Shown one piece after another: positions 1-10,500 of a stretch of 64,000 nucleotides of DNA (within the stretch, counting starts at the first letter, position 1; every line of letters starts with the position of its first letter). Origin of the DNA: Paracoccus zeaxanthinifaciens ATCC 21588. Its GTDB lineage: Bacteria; Pseudomonadota; Alphaproteobacteria; Rhodobacterales; Rhodobacteraceae. The stretch lies in the NCBI RefSeq assembly GCF_000420145.1, contig NZ_ATUJ01000005.1:62001-126000 (forward strand), read 5' to 3'. The translations under genes were made by a program, and so were the position numbers. The notes beneath the pieces are model-generated. The model made no database searches, was not told the origin of the DNA, and was given only the letters and a program-made list of their open reading frames with translations.

Positions 1-547
1 CGCGGCGCAGCTCGCCCACGACCTGCCACATCTCGCGGCGCAGGGCGACGTCGACGCCCGCCGTGGGTTCGTCCAGGAACAGCACCTTGGGCTGATGCGC
101 CAGCGCCTTGGCGATCAGCACGCGACGCTTCATGCCGCCCGACAATTCGCGCGTGGCGGCGTCGCGCTTGTCCCACAGGGCCAGCGCCCGCAGGATGCGT
201 TCGATATAGGCGTCGTCCGGCGGCATCCCGTACAGGCCCCGCGTGAAGCGCACGCAGTTCATCACCTTCTCGAACGGCTCCAGCGCGATCTCCTGCGGGA
301 CCAGCCCGATCAGGCGGCGCGCCGCGCGCCAGTCCTTGCGGATGTCGTGACCGCCCACGCGGACCGTGCCGCCCGTCGGCGTCACCAGCCCGCAGATGAT
401 CGAGATGAGCGTCGTCTTGCCCGCCCCGTTCGGTCCCAGCAGGGCGATGATCTCGCCCTGGTCGATGGACAGGCTGACGCCGTCAAGCGCCTTGGTCCCG
501 CCCTCGTATTGCTTCGAAATATTGTCGATCTCGATGATCGCGTTCAT
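1..547 (-). CDS. ABC-2 type transporter ATP-binding protein (YadG-like), C-terminus cut by window edge
   Basis: Reading down from the ATG at 547, the protein begins [17 protein letters not shown] and carries a Walker A motif (GPNGAGKT, about residues 38-45), a signature LSGGMKRR and a Walker B run followed by LDEPTAGVD. The pattern LGLVPQE / LWDKR / [13 protein letters not shown] / [12 protein letters not shown] closely follows the E. coli YadG family. These ATPases pair with a YadH-type ABC-2 permease; the partner would lie beyond the left edge, downstream in this orientation. The substrate is not known. Only about 182 residues are present and the frame is open to base 1. Confidence 0.85.
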   Translation of the reverse strand, partial: MNAIIEIDNISKQYEGGTKALDGVSLSIDQGEIIALLGPNGAGKTTLISIICGLVTPTGGTVRVGGHDIRKDWRAARRLIGLVPQEIALEPFEKVMNCVRFTRGLYGMPPDDAYIERILRALALWDKRDAATRELSGGMKRRVLIAKALAHQPKVLFLDEPTAGVDVALRREMWQVVGELRR

Positions 548-627
548 GCGTCTGTTTCCCGCTGTTTCGCGCCCTCGGGCAGGCAGATAGGCATGGGGGA
601 CCCCGATTGCCAGACGCGTGATCACAT

Positions 628-1311
628 TCAGATGGGCAGGCGGCCCACGCTCATGTGGCGCTTGGTGCCGAAACCGGGGATGCGGGCGACCTCGAATCCG
701 GCACCTGCCAGTGCGCGGCGGACATGGCCCGCGGCGGTATAGGTCGCGAAGCTTCCGCCCGGCGCGGTGTGGCGACCGACCTCGGCCATGATGGCGTCGG
801 ACCACATCAGCGGGTTCTTCGCGGGCGAGAATCCGTCCAGGAACCACGCATCCGCCCGCCCGTCCCATGCGGGCAGCGCATCGGTCACGTCGCCCAGCCG
901 CAGGTCCAGCACCACCTGCCCCACCGTGACGCAATCGCCCGCCAGAAGCGCGTCCCAGCCCGCGCGCAGCTGCGCCGCCAGGTCGGCCAGGTCGGGAAAC
1001 GCCGCGTGGGCCTGCGCCAGTTGCGCGGCGGTCATGGGATAGGCCTCGAAGCTGGTCATGCGGACCCGGACATTCGCGATCCGTGCCAGCGCCAGCGCGT
1101 TCAGCCCCGTGCCGAAGCCCAGCTCGGCCACGTGAAAGCCCGGCACCAGCCGCGCGGGCAGGTCGTTGCCGTCCAGAAAGACGTGGCGCGTCTCGGCCAG
1201 CCCGCCCGCAAGGCTGAAATAGGGGTCGTCGAAGCGCGTCGATACGGGCACGCCCCCCTCGCGCCATTCCAGCGGCGGCTCGTATTCGGATGGATCGTCG
1301 GCTATGTGCAT
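628..1311 (-). CDS. mnmD: tRNA 5-methylaminomethyl-2-thiouridine methyltransferase, stand-alone MnmD
   Basis: A 227-residue protein matching the methyltransferase half of E. coli MnmC, which finishes mnm5s2U34 in tRNAs for Lys, Glu and Gln. The SAM-binding motif ELGFGTGLN is at about 63-71 and the conserved DGFSPAKNP loop at about 159-167. The N-terminal stretch [21 protein letters not shown] is typical. The oxidoreductase half is not fused; an FAD oxidoreductase gene starts divergently only 24 bases away. An alternative ATG four codons upstream (1323) is in frame; I chose 1311 because it leaves more room for a promoter. Confidence 0.9.
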   Translation of the reverse strand: MHIADDPSEYEPPLEWREGGVPVSTRFDDPYFSLAGGLAETRHVFLDGNDLPARLVPGFHVAELGFGTGLNALALARIANVRVRMTSFEAYPMTAAQLAQAHAAFPDLADLAAQLRAGWDALLAGDCVTVGQVVLDLRLGDVTDALPAWDGRADAWFLDGFSPAKNPLMWSDAIMAEVGRHTAPGGSFATYTAAGHVRRALAGAGFEVARIPGFGTKRHMSVGRLPI

Positions 1312-1335
1312 GGGGCGCAGCATTCGGGGATCGCG

Positions 1336-2376
1336 ATGGAATTGGCAAGCGGGGCTTTGGTGCGGATCGCGGGCGGCGGGATATTCGGGCTGGCCTGTGC
1401 GTGGCGGCTGGCACGGCGCGGCGTGGCCGTGCGAGTCCACGAGGCCCGCACGATCGGCGCGGGTTCCTCGGGCGGGCATGTGGGCGCGCTGGCGCCGCAT
1501 GTGCCGGAGAACTGGAATCCCAAGAAGGCGCTGCAGCTGACCAGCCTGCTGGGCGCCGCCGATTTCTGGGCCGAGGTCGAGGACGCATCGGGCCTGCCAT
1601 CGGGCTATGGCCGCACGGGTCGCATCCAGCCCGTGGCGGATCGCGCGCAGCTGCCCCGCCTGCAGGACCGGATCGAGGCCTCGCGCGAGCGCTGGCCCCG
1701 CGATGCATGGATGTCGTTGACCGACGCGCCAGAGGGCCTGGTGCCCGACAGCCCCACGGGCCTGTGGCTGCATGACGGGCTGACCGCGCGGCTGAACCCC
1801 CGCGCCGCGCTGGCGGCCCTTGCGGGCGCGATCCGCGCGAAGGGCGGCGAGGTGATCGAGCACGACCCCGCGCCCCAGGATCACGCCCCCACCATCTGGG
1901 CCACGGGCACCGAGGGGCTGCTGCACCTGAACGACGCGCTTGGCCGCAAGATCGGACAGGGGGTCAAGGGCCAGTCGCTGCTGCTGCGCCATGCCGCGCC
2001 GGGGGCCGCGCAGGTCTTCGCGGACGGGCTGCATGTCGTCCCGCACGATGACGGGACCACGGCTGTCGGGTCCACGTCCGAAAACAGCTTCGAGCACGAC
2101 CGCCCCGACGACCAGCTGGACGACATCCTGGCACGCGCGGTCGCGATCTGCCCCGCGCTGCGCGACGCACCCGTGATCGACCGTTGGGCGGGCCTGCGCC
2201 CCCGCGCCCGCAGCCGCGCGCCCGTGCTGGCCGCCTGGCCCGACCGCCCCGGCCACTGGATCGCCAATGGCGGCTTCAAGATCGGCTTCGGCATGGCCCC
2301 CGTCATCGCGGACCTGGCCGCCGATGCCGTGATCGCGGGGCGCGCGGATTTCCCCGAGACCACCGCCCTGCCCTGA
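1336..2376 (+). CDS. FAD-dependent oxidoreductase (DAO family), possible MnmC2 counterpart
   Basis: A 346-residue protein with an N-terminal dinucleotide-binding motif GGGIFG (13-18), then the DAO-type [15 protein letters not shown] segment, and a C-terminal GG-F-IGFGMAP-like cofactor loop. This is the D-amino-acid oxidase/glycine oxidase fold also used by the oxidoreductase half of MnmC, which demodifies cmnm5U to nm5U. Because it lies head to head with mnmD, a role in the same tRNA modification is the most economical reading, but the sequence alone does not exclude a DadA-like amino acid oxidase. The start is the ATG at 1336, preceded by GGGGA. Confidence 0.75.
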   Translation: MELASGALVRIAGGGIFGLACAWRLARRGVAVRVHEARTIGAGSSGGHVGALAPHVPENWNPKKALQLTSLLGAADFWAEVEDASGLPSGYGRTGRIQPVADRAQLPRLQDRIEASRERWPRDAWMSLTDAPEGLVPDSPTGLWLHDGLTARLNPRAALAALAGAIRAKGGEVIEHDPAPQDHAPTIWATGTEGLLHLNDALGRKIGQGVKGQSLLLRHAAPGAAQVFADGLHVVPHDDGTTAVGSTSENSFEHDRPDDQLDDILARAVAICPALRDAPVIDRWAGLRPRARSRAPVLAAWPDRPGHWIANGGFKIGFGMAPVIADLAADAVIAGRADFPETTALP

Positions 2377-2441
2377 GCCGCTTGCACCCGTCGCCCGCCC
2401 CGCGCATCCTGCAGGGCAGAACGCCACGCAGGGACGCCGCC

Positions 2442-3707
2442 ATGACACGCCTGACCACCGCCTTCGACGCCATCGACGCAGCCAACGCGCAGGATCCGGG
2501 CCACGAGGACGGCCAGCCTGCGAACCTGCTCTATGGTCGGCGGATGACGCAGGAACAGGAACGCCTGTTCCCCGATGCCGACGAGGTGCTGCGCATCGCT
2601 TGCCGCGGCCAGCATATCGAACGCTGGAAGCTGCCGCGCGACAGCTTTCCGATGAACCGCCCCGGATACCTGCAATGGCGCCAGGAACAGGGGCGCCGTC
2701 ATGCCGAGCGCGTGGGCGCGATCATGGCCGAGGCGGGATACGACGCCGCCGATATCGACCGCGCGGGCCGGATGCTGCGCAAGCAGGGACTCAAGCGCGA
2801 CCCCGACGTGCAGGCGCTGGAAGACGTGATCTGCTTCACCTTCATCCGCTGGTATCTGGGCGATTTCATGGCGACGCAGCCCGATGAACGCATGCCCCGC
2901 ATCATCGAGAAGACCGCACGCAAGATGTCTGCCGCCGCACGCGCCCGCGCCCTGGCCGAGTTCGAGATGCCCGAGGAATTCGCGCGCCTGTTCCGCATCG
3001 CGGACCGCATCGGCCCGCCCGCCTGCGCGGTGATCGTGTCGCATGGCCAGCCCGGCGATCCCGAACCCCAGCAGCAGGCGGTCGAGGATCTTGCCGCCGC
3101 CGTCGCCGCCTGCAATCCCGGCCTGCCGGTGCGCGGCGCGACGCTGGCGAAACCCGGCGCGCTGGCGGATGCGGTGACGCCCGACTGCATCGTCTATCCC
3201 TTGTTCATGGCCGAGGGGTGGTTCACCGGAACCGAGCTGCCCCGCCGCCTGACCGAGGCCGGCGCCCCCGCCGCGCATATCATGCGCCCCTTCGGCACCG
3301 ATGCGGGCCTGCCCGACCTGATCGTCGCCAAGGCCCGCGAGGCCGCCGATACCGAAGGCTGGCCCCTGTCCGAGGTCACGCTGCTTCTGTCGGCGCATGG
3401 ATCGCAGCGCAGCCAGGCCAGCTTCACCATCACGCAGGCATTGGCCGAGACGCTGTCACCGCATTTCGCCCGCGTGGTCACGGGCTTCGTCGAACAGGAA
3501 CCCTTCATCGCGGATGCGGCGCGTGACCTGCAGCGCGCGATCAGCCTGCCGCTGTTCGCCCTGCGGGCCGAGCATGTCACCGACGACCTGCCCGAGGCGC
3601 TGGACGCCGCGGGCTTCGACGGGCCCCGGCTGGACCCGATCGGCCTTGCGCCCGAGGCCCCGGCGATGATCGCGAAGTCGATCGCGGCTCAGCTGTCGCG
3701 CCCGTAA
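2442..3707 (+). CDS. Fusion of a DUF4202 domain with a CbiX/ferrochelatase-like domain
   Basis: A 421-residue protein made of two parts. Residues about 1-188 match DUF4202: an opening AIDAANAQDP, an LLYGRRM segment, AARxQHIxRW-type residues around His58, FPMNRPGYLQWR, and LEDVICF. Its function is unknown. Residues about 193-421 look like a two-lobed class II chelatase (CbiX/SirB): VIVSHGQPGDP with His201 and LLLSAHGSQRSQ with His319, followed by a C-terminal LDPIGLAPEAP. Such enzymes insert Co2+ or Fe2+ into sirohydrochlorin. The start ATG at 2442 follows GGGACG weakly. The 3' end overlaps the convergent GNAT gene by 19 bases. The domain calls are by eye; the metal and substrate are not shown by the sequence. 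Confidence 0.75.
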   Translation: MTRLTTAFDAIDAANAQDPGHEDGQPANLLYGRRMTQEQERLFPDADEVLRIACRGQHIERWKLPRDSFPMNRPGYLQWRQEQGRRHAERVGAIMAEAGYDAADIDRAGRMLRKQGLKRDPDVQALEDVICFTFIRWYLGDFMATQPDERMPRIIEKTARKMSAAARARALAEFEMPEEFARLFRIADRIGPPACAVIVSHGQPGDPEPQQQAVEDLAAAVAACNPGLPVRGATLAKPGALADAVTPDCIVYPLFMAEGWFTGTELPRRLTEAGAPAAHIMRPFGTDAGLPDLIVAKAREAADTEGWPLSEVTLLLSAHGSQRSQASFTITQALAETLSPHFARVVTGFVEQEPFIADAARDLQRAISLPLFALRAEHVTDDLPEALDAAGFDGPRLDPIGLAPEAPAMIAKSIAAQLSRP

Positions 3708-4411
3708 TAGGCATAGCTGCCAGCAACGGTGAACCCCAGGGCGCCATAGGTCGCGCGGGCGACCTCGTTGGCGCGGCTGACGGCAAGGGCGAGCGTCTCG
3801 GCCCCCTGCTCGGCCGCCCAGAAGGCAGCGGTGCGGACCATCCAGGACCCGAGGCCCATGCGCCGGAAGGCGGGCAGGATCTCCAGCCCGTGGATCATCG
3901 CGACACCCTCGTGGCAGGCGACGAACCCCGCCCCCGCCGCGCGGTCCTGGATGCGGCCCAGCAGCGCGGCCTTGGGATGGGCCACGCGCTCCATCACGCC
4001 CTGCCGCGCGGGATTGATGTTGCCCGCCGACCAGATGTCGCGCTGGATCGCCAGGGGCGGCCAGATCGCGAAGCCCGTCACCGGCGGCACCTCCTGGTCG
4101 ATCAGCGACGAGACGGGCGCCGACATCACCAGGGTCGGGATCTCGATGGCGCAGTCGCGCTCGATCAGGGCGGTCATCAGGCGGTCGTCGTCGTCCCAGG
4201 CACGGAACAGGATGCGCTGGCCCCAGTCGCGGTGCTGGGCCTCGGCGGCGTCCAGATCGTCCACGCTCCACTCGGCCACGGCACGGGCCGAGCTGACGCG
4301 CCCGCCCGCCCCCGCGCCGCGCCCCACGGCGATGCCGCCGAAGATGCGGGTCTCGGCGGCGGGCCAGCTGGCCTCGAACGCGGCGGCGATGGCCGGTGCG
4401 GGGCGCGTCAC
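3689..4411 (-). CDS. GNAT-family N-acetyltransferase
   Basis: A 240-residue protein with an acetyl-CoA-binding motif RRMGLG (about 183-188) in the C-terminal half, followed by the usual VSRANEVARATYGALGF helix and strand, ending in a Tyr-rich GSYAYYGRD tail. The N-terminal half is less conserved. The substrate is unknown. Translation starts at a GTG that overlaps the stop codon of the CinA-like gene in a GTGA (4408-4411), so the two genes are probably translationally coupled. The 3' end overlaps the DUF4202-chelatase gene on the other strand. Confidence 0.85.
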   Translation of the reverse strand: MTRPAPAIAAAFEASWPAAETRIFGGIAVGRGAGAGGRVSSARAVAEWSVDDLDAAEAQHRDWGQRILFRAWDDDDRLMTALIERDCAIEIPTLVMSAPVSSLIDQEVPPVTGFAIWPPLAIQRDIWSAGNINPARQGVMERVAHPKAALLGRIQDRAAGAGFVACHEGVAMIHGLEILPAFRRMGLGSWMVRTAAFWAAEQGAETLALAVSRANEVARATYGALGFTVAGSYAYYGRDS

Positions 4412-5148
4412 AGCGCCAGCCGCGATTTCAGCACGTCCATCGCATGGGCGACGCGATCCGTGTCCAGCCCGCGCACGACAAGGTTCGTCCCCCAGCCGCC
4501 ATCGTCATGGAACGGATAGGACCCGAGCGACAGGTCCGGGAAGTCCCCCGCGATCGCCTTCAGCTCCTCGGCCACGTCGCTTTCGCCGCGGCGCACCTCG
4601 ACGCTGAGCGACTGGACCGGGCGGCCCTTGGGCAGGCGCGGGATCAGCCAGTCCACCATGCCGCGGAACACCTCGGGGACGCCCGCCATCACATGCGTCC
4701 GCCCGATCGAGAAGCCGGGCGCGGCCGATACCGCGTTGTCGATCAGCGTCGCGCCCACGGGGATGCGGGCCATGCGCAGGCGGTTCTCGGTCAGTTCGGT
4801 CCCCATGCGGTCGCAGCGCTCCTGCAGCAGGCGGCGGGCCTCGGGGTCGATGGTGACGGTCGTGCCATGCGCCGCGGCGACCGCGTCGGCGGTGATGTCG
4901 TCATGCGTGGGCCCGATCCCGCCCGAGGTGAACAGCAGGTCCCAGGCCCCGCCAAGGCTGCCGTCCAGCGCGCGGATCGCATCGACGATGCGGTCGTGAT
5001 CGTCGGACACGACGCGGATCTCCTGCAGGTCGAAGCCGGTGGCGGTCAGGACCTGGGCCAGGTGGTGGGCATTACCCTCGCGGGTGCGGCCCGACAGGAT
5101 CTCGTCCCCGATGACGAGGATCGCGGCGGTGGGGTTGTCCGACTGCAT
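4408..5148 (-). CDS. CinA-type molybdopterin-binding domain protein
   Basis: A 246-residue protein consisting of only the MoaB/MogA-like N-terminal domain of competence/damage-inducible CinA. The family motif TSGGIGPTHDD is at 74-84 and GDEILSG near residue 14. The C-terminal nicotinamide-nucleotide amidohydrolase domain of full CinA is missing, so deamidase activity is not expected. The biochemical role of this short form is unclear. The start ATG at 5148 was chosen because AAGGA lies about ten bases upstream; a frame open to 5181 exists. It is translated just before the GNAT gene. Confidence 0.85.
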   Translation of the reverse strand: MQSDNPTAAILVIGDEILSGRTREGNAHHLAQVLTATGFDLQEIRVVSDDHDRIVDAIRALDGSLGGAWDLLFTSGGIGPTHDDITADAVAAAHGTTVTIDPEARRLLQERCDRMGTELTENRLRMARIPVGATLIDNAVSAAPGFSIGRTHVMAGVPEVFRGMVDWLIPRLPKGRPVQSLSVEVRRGESDVAEELKAIAGDFPDLSLGSYPFHDDGGWGTNLVVRGLDTDRVAHAMDVLKSRLAL

Positions 5149-5256
5149 CTTGCTTCGTCCTTCGCTGTGTGGTCGCAACATCTATGCGCGCGGGTGGGGG
5201 TGGAACAAGTGCGTCACGCCGTCTATCTAGGGGGGAAGCCCAGATAAGGACCCGCC

Positions 5257-6054
5257 ATGAACGACAGCCGCACGACCAAGGAAGGCATCCGCATCCACAT
5301 GCCCGGCGATTCCGCCGGAATGCACAAGGCGGGGGCCGTCGCATCGCAGATCCTGGACGAGGTGGGCGCGCTGGTCGAACCGGGCACCACCACCGCCGCG
5401 CTGGACGATTTCATCACCCGCCGCATCCAGGAACTGGGCGCGACCTCGGCGACGATCGGCTATCGCGGGTATCAGCACGCAAGCTGCATCAGCGTGAACC
5501 ACGTCGTCTGCCACGGCATTCCGGGCGACAAGGTGCTGAAGGATGGCGACATCCTGAACATCGACGTGACCGTGATCGTGGACGGCTGGTTCGGCGATAC
5601 CAGCCGCATGTACGTGGCGGGCCGCGCCCCGATCAAGGCGCAGCGCCTGCTGAAGGTCACGCATGACGCGCTGATGAAGGGCATCGAGGTGGTTCGTCCG
5701 GGTGCGACCTTCGGCGATATCGGCGCGGCCATCCAGTCCTATGCCGAGGGGCAGCGCATGTCGGTGGTCCGCGACTTCTGCGGGCACGGGATCGGCAAGG
5801 TGTTCCACGCGCCCCCGAACGTCCTGCATTTCGGCCGCGCGGGCAAAGGCCCCGTGCTGGAGGAGGGGATGTTCTTCACCATCGAGCCGATGGTGAACCT
5901 GGGCCGCCCGGAAACCAAGGTCCTGGCCGACGACTGGACCGCCGTGACGCGCGACAAGTCGCTGTCGGCGCAGTTCGAGCATTCGATCGGCGTCACCGCC
6001 GATGGCTGCGAGATCTTCACCCCCTCGGACAAGTTCTTCCCCGACCTGGGTTGA
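5257..6054 (+). CDS. map: Type I methionine aminopeptidase
   Basis: A 265-residue cytosolic enzyme that removes the initiator methionine from nascent proteins. All metal ligands of the family can be seen: Asp103, Asp114, His177, Glu210 and Glu241, with substrate-contacting His86 and His184. NHVVCHGIPG and GHGIGKVFH are intact. Length is normal for type Ia MAP. It is a single gene, convergent with the YqgE gene; a GC-rich palindrome lies between the two stop codons. Confidence 0.97.
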   Translation: MNDSRTTKEGIRIHMPGDSAGMHKAGAVASQILDEVGALVEPGTTTAALDDFITRRIQELGATSATIGYRGYQHASCISVNHVVCHGIPGDKVLKDGDILNIDVTVIVDGWFGDTSRMYVAGRAPIKAQRLLKVTHDALMKGIEVVRPGATFGDIGAAIQSYAEGQRMSVVRDFCGHGIGKVFHAPPNVLHFGRAGKGPVLEEGMFFTIEPMVNLGRPETKVLADDWTAVTRDKSLSAQFEHSIGVTADGCEIFTPSDKFFPDLG

Positions 6055-6063
6055 GGTCGGGAT

Positions 6064-6084
6064 GGCGGGCCGCTCAGGCCCGCC
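6064..6084. terminator. GC-rich palindrome between map and the YqgE gene
   Basis: Two perfect 8-base arms (GGCGGGCC and GGCCCGCC) flank a 5-base loop. It sits 9 bases after the map stop and overlaps the stop codon of the convergent YqgE gene. No T-run follows on either strand, so it is at best a weak bidirectional terminator. Confidence 0.4.
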
Positions 6085-6667
6085 CTGCCGCCGCCGACAG
6101 AAGCGACGGGTCGATGCCCTGGGCACGCAGCGCGCGCTGCCATTTCGCATCGTGGTCGGGATCGAAGATCAGGTCGTCCTGCCCCTCGCCCGTCAGCCAG
6201 CCATTCGCCAGCATCTCGGATTCCAGCTGCCCCGGCCCCCATCCGGCATAGCCGAGCGCAAGCACCGCCTGTTCCGGACCCTGCCCCATCGCCAGATCCT
6301 CGAGGATGTCGCGCGTCGTCGTCATGGCCAGCGCGGGGCTGATGCGCATGCGCCCCTCGGGGTCCTGCCCGTGCTGGGCGACCTTGTGCAGCACGAAGCC
6401 GCGCCCCGGCTCGACCGGGCCGCCGAAGCACACCTCGATCCGGCGGATCTCCTCACCCTTCTCGATGCCAAGCTGCTCCAGCAGGTCGCCGAAATGGATC
6501 TCGGGCAGGGGCTGGTTCAGGACCAGTCCCATCGCGCCCTCGTCGGAATGGGCGCAGACAAGCACGACCGAGCGTTCGAAGCGGGGGTCCGACATGCCCG
6601 GCATCGCGATCAGGATCTTGCCGGTCAGGTTCTCGGGCTGGTCATGCGTCAGGGTATCTGTGGTCAT
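6074..6667 (-). CDS. YqgE/AlgH family protein
   Basis: A 197-residue protein of the UPF0301 family: GKILIAMPGMSDPRFERSVV near the start, GAMGLVLNQPL, FGGPVEPGRGFVLH and GYAGWGPGQLE are all family blocks. The molecular role of this family is not settled; AlgH in Pseudomonas was named for an effect on alginate. No membrane segment or signal peptide is present. The start at 6667 has a strong AAGGAG seven bases upstream; a longer frame to 6700 lacks this. Confidence 0.9.
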   Translation of the reverse strand: MTTDTLTHDQPENLTGKILIAMPGMSDPRFERSVVLVCAHSDEGAMGLVLNQPLPEIHFGDLLEQLGIEKGEEIRRIEVCFGGPVEPGRGFVLHKVAQHGQDPEGRMRISPALAMTTTRDILEDLAMGQGPEQAVLALGYAGWGPGQLESEMLANGWLTGEGQDDLIFDPDHDAKWQRALRAQGIDPSLLSAAAGRA

Positions 6668-6769
6668 CGCGTCTCCTTTCCGTTCAAGATCGGGTGTCAT
6701 CGGGCAAATCGCAAGCCATGCGCGCGTTTGTTACTTCCGTTGCGGGTGCGTGGGCGGCTAGGTGGGCCC

Positions 6770-7570
6770 ATGTTGCCAAGTAGCTTTGCCCTTCGCCCGA
6801 TTCTGCCCGCCATCTGCGCCACGCTGCTGGCCCTGCCCGCATGGGCGGACGACCTGCCGCCGGGCCTGGCATCCGCGCGGCTGCTGCCCGGATGGACCGA
6901 CGAGGCCGGCCGACGCGTCCTTGCGCTGGAACTGGACCTGGAACCCGGCTGGAAGACCTATTGGCGCAGCCCCGGCGACAGCGGCCTGCCGCCCGATTTC
7001 GACTGGACGCGTTCGGCCAACTTGGCCCGGGTGCATCTGCACTGGCCCGCGCCGGACGCGATCGACAGCGGCGACGCGCGGGAAATGGGCTATCGCGACA
7101 GGTTGGTCCTGCCCCTCACCGCCGAGGCTGCCGACCCCGCGGACCCCATGCGCATCGCCGTCGATATCGACCTTGGCCTGTGCGAGAACATCTGCGTACC
7201 CGCGCATCTGACGCTGGACGCGCCCGCCCCCGGCGCGGCCCCCGACCCCGCGATCCTGACCGCGCTGAAGGCCGAGCCGAAGCGCCTGGACGCCCTGCCC
7301 CGTTGCGACGTCACGCCCATCGCTGATGGCGTCCGCGTCGCCATGCACCCCCCCGTGAAGGGCGTGGAGCTGGCCGCCATCGAGCTGACGGGCCGCCCCG
7401 AGATCTGGGTGTCGGGTGCCGATCTGAACGACACGCCCGACGGCCCCGAGGCCGTGGTCGAGATGGTCGGCCCCACCGCCGCGCCCTTCGACCTGGACCG
7501 CAGCCGGTTGCGGCTGACGATGGTGACGGCGGATGGCGCCGTCGAAACTCAGGGCTGCGCCGCCGACTGA
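6770..7570 (+). CDS. Periplasmic DsbD-alpha-like (protein-disulfide reductase N-terminal) domain protein
   Basis: A 266-residue protein with a signal peptide (about 1-26, ending PAWA). The block WKTYWRSPGDSGLP and the cysteine pair CENIC (Cys138, Cys142) in GLCENICVPAH belong to the N-terminal thiol-exchange domain of DsbD/ScsB. The transmembrane DsbD-beta and thioredoxin-like gamma domains are absent, and the protein ends without a membrane anchor. It probably exchanges disulfides with a partner in the periplasm; no partner gene is adjacent. The 3' end overlaps the convergent RND gene by 22 bases. Confidence 0.8.
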   Translation: MLPSSFALRPILPAICATLLALPAWADDLPPGLASARLLPGWTDEAGRRVLALELDLEPGWKTYWRSPGDSGLPPDFDWTRSANLARVHLHWPAPDAIDSGDAREMGYRDRLVLPLTAEAADPADPMRIAVDIDLGLCENICVPAHLTLDAPAPGAAPDPAILTALKAEPKRLDALPRCDVTPIADGVRVAMHPPVKGVELAAIELTGRPEIWVSGADLNDTPDGPEAVVEMVGPTAAPFDLDRSRLRLTMVTADGAVETQGCAAD

Positions 7571-10500
7571 CGGCGCAGCGCCCAGACGCCCGTCGCGCAG
7601 GCCACGGCCAGCAGCCACAGCGCCAGCACCGCCAGCGCCTGCATCGGGGCCAGCACCGGCCACCATGCGGGCGCGGGCAGCCCCGCGGCGGGCCCGACCA
7701 GCGCCAGCATCCCCAGCCCCGCGGCGACGCAGCCCGCGCGCATCGCGCCCGCCAGCGGCCCCGCGCGCAGGGCACGCCCGAAGGCCGCGCGCGCCCGCCC
7801 GACATCCGCGCCCACCGCAAGGATCGCGGGCACGACCAGCAGCACCAGCACCATCCCGAAGCCCAGCCCATAGGCCAGCGTCACGACAGTCGGCTTCAGG
7901 AACAGCGCCTGCGAGGACCGCTCGTACAGCAGCGGCGCAAGCCCCAGCACCGTCGTCGCGGTGGTCAGCAGCACGGGCCGGAACCGGTCGCCCACCGCCG
8001 CGACGATCGCGGGGCGCAGCCCGCGCGTCCGCGCATATTCGTCGATGGTCGAGATCAGGACGATGGAATCGTTGATGATGATCCCCGACATCCCGATCAG
8101 CCCCACGATCGAGAACATGCTCATCGGCAGCTGCCAGGACGCATGTCCCCAGACCGCGCCGATCAGGCCGAAGGGAATGACCGACATGACGACCAGCGGA
8201 CGCGTCCAGCTGGCGAAGATCCAGGCCAGCACCATGTAGATCCCCGTCAGCGCCGCGCCGAAGCCGATCAGCGCCTCGGACAGGAAATCGGATTCCTGTT
8301 CCGCCAGCCCCGTCAGCGCATAGCCGACACCGTATTCCCCCGCGATGCGCGGCATCAGGTCGTCCTGCAGATATGCCGTGATCCGGGCGGCGCGGGCGGG
8401 GTCGTCATCGGCGATGTCCCCCGTGACCGAGATCATCCTCTCGCCGTTCTCGCGGCGGATGACCGAGAAGCCGGCATCGGAGCTGACGGTGACGATGTCG
8501 CCCAAGGGGACCCATTCCCCCGACGAGGCCCGCATCATCATCCGTTCCAGGAAATCGGCCTGCCGGTCGCTCTCGGGCAGTTCGACCCGGATCGCGCCGG
8601 TGCGGGTGCCGACCGCGAAGGTCGCGGCCTCGATCCCACCAAGACGGCGGCGCAGGTCGGCGGCCAGCGCATCGGTGGTGAAGCCCAATGCCTCGCCCTG
8701 CGCGGTCAGTTGCAGCGCCAGCTCGGTCTTGTCGTAATCCATGCTGTCTTCCAGCGCCGAGACCTCGGGGAATTGCGACAGGTCGGACTTGATCGCCTCG
8801 GCCGCATCCTTGAGGCGCTGCGCCCCCGCCCCCGTCATGCGCACGGAGATGGCATCCCCCCCCGGCCCCGAACGGAACCCGCGGAAGCTGATCACCTCCA
8901 GCCGGGGGTCGGTGGGCATGGCCGATTGCAGGTCGGACACGAATTCGAAGCTGCTGTAGGGGCGGAAATCGGGGTCGATCAGCTCGATCTGGACGGCGCC
9001 CAGAAGGTCGGCATCCTTGGTATCCGCGCCGGGCAGCGGACGGCCCGCATTGTCGCCCACCAGCATCATCATGTGCGTGATGGGATTAGTGCCGTATTCG
9101 TCCTCGTATCGCTGGCCGACGCTGCGGGTCGCCTGTTCGACCATGTTCATCACGCGGATCGTGTCCTCGCGCGTGGCGCCCGCCAGCATGGCGAAGTTCC
9201 CCTCGACGCTGCCCTGTTCGGGGGCGTCGAAGAACCGCCAGGGCACCTTGCCCGTCATCAGCATCCCCGCCGACAGCGACAGCGCCAGGATCACGCCGGC
9301 CATCACCGGATAGCGCGCGACCAGAAGCCCCCGGACCAGCGGGCGCAGAAAGCCCGCGACGAAGCGGTCCAGCCAGCGGTTCACCAGCCTGGACGGGCGG
9401 TCGTACCAGCGGTCGCGGGCATGGCCCGCCAGCGCATGCGCCATGTGGTTCGGCAGCACCAGGAAGCATTCCGCCAGCGAGGCGATCAGCACCAGGATCA
9501 CGGTCATCGGGATCTCTCCGACGATCTGGCCGAAGCGGCCGCCGATCATGGTCAGCCCGGCAAAGGCGATCACCGTGGTCAGGGTGCTGCTGATGACCGG
9601 CGCGCCCATGCGCCCCGCGGCGCGTTCGGCCGCCAGCTTGGGGGCCTCGCCCAGCTTGCGGGCGCGGTAATCGGCATGTTCGCCCACCACGATGGCGTCG
9701 TCCACGATGATCCCCAATGTCAGGATCAGCGCGAACAGAGAGATCATGTTCAGCGTCATTCCCGCCAGGTGCATCAGCGCGACGGCGGCCAGCAGCGCGG
9801 CGGGGATGCCGGCTGCGACCCAGATCGCGGTGCGGGCGTTCAGGAACAGGAACAGCAGCCCCAGGACCAGGGCCAGCCCCAGGATCGCGTTGTCCAGCAG
9901 CAGCGCCAGCCGGGCCGAGATCAGCTCGGCCCGCGCGCGGACCAGCTCGACGGTGACGCCCTCGGGCAGGGTCGGGCGCATCTCGGCGGCGATGCCCTCG
10001 ACCGTCTGCTGCATGCCGATCGCATCGCCAGTCGCGGCGCGCTGGACCTCCATGGTGACGGCGGGATCGCCGCCCACGAAGAAGGCCACGTCGCGGTCGA
10101 TCCCCTGGGCGGTGACGGTGGCCACGTCGCCCACGGTCAGCTGCGTCCCGTCGGGCAGCGCCTTCAGCGACAGGCCCGCGACCTCGGACGGGGTGCGGGT
10201 CTCGGAGCCCGTCCGCACGCGCGATGCGCCCGAACTGATGTCGCCCGCGGGCGTGGGGGCGGCGGCGGCGGCGATCACCTCGGCCACCTGCTGCATGGTC
10301 AGATCGTGGCGGATCAGGTCGGCCATGCGCAGCTCGACCATGGTTTCGGGGGCGGCGATCCCGGACACGGTCAGCCGCGTCACCCCCCGACCATAGAGCC
10401 GGTTCGTCATGTCGTCCGCGATGCGGCCCAGCTGGTCCAGCCCCACCGGCCCCGAGATGACGATGTCGGCCACCCTGTCGCGCCATGCGCGCCGCTCGAT

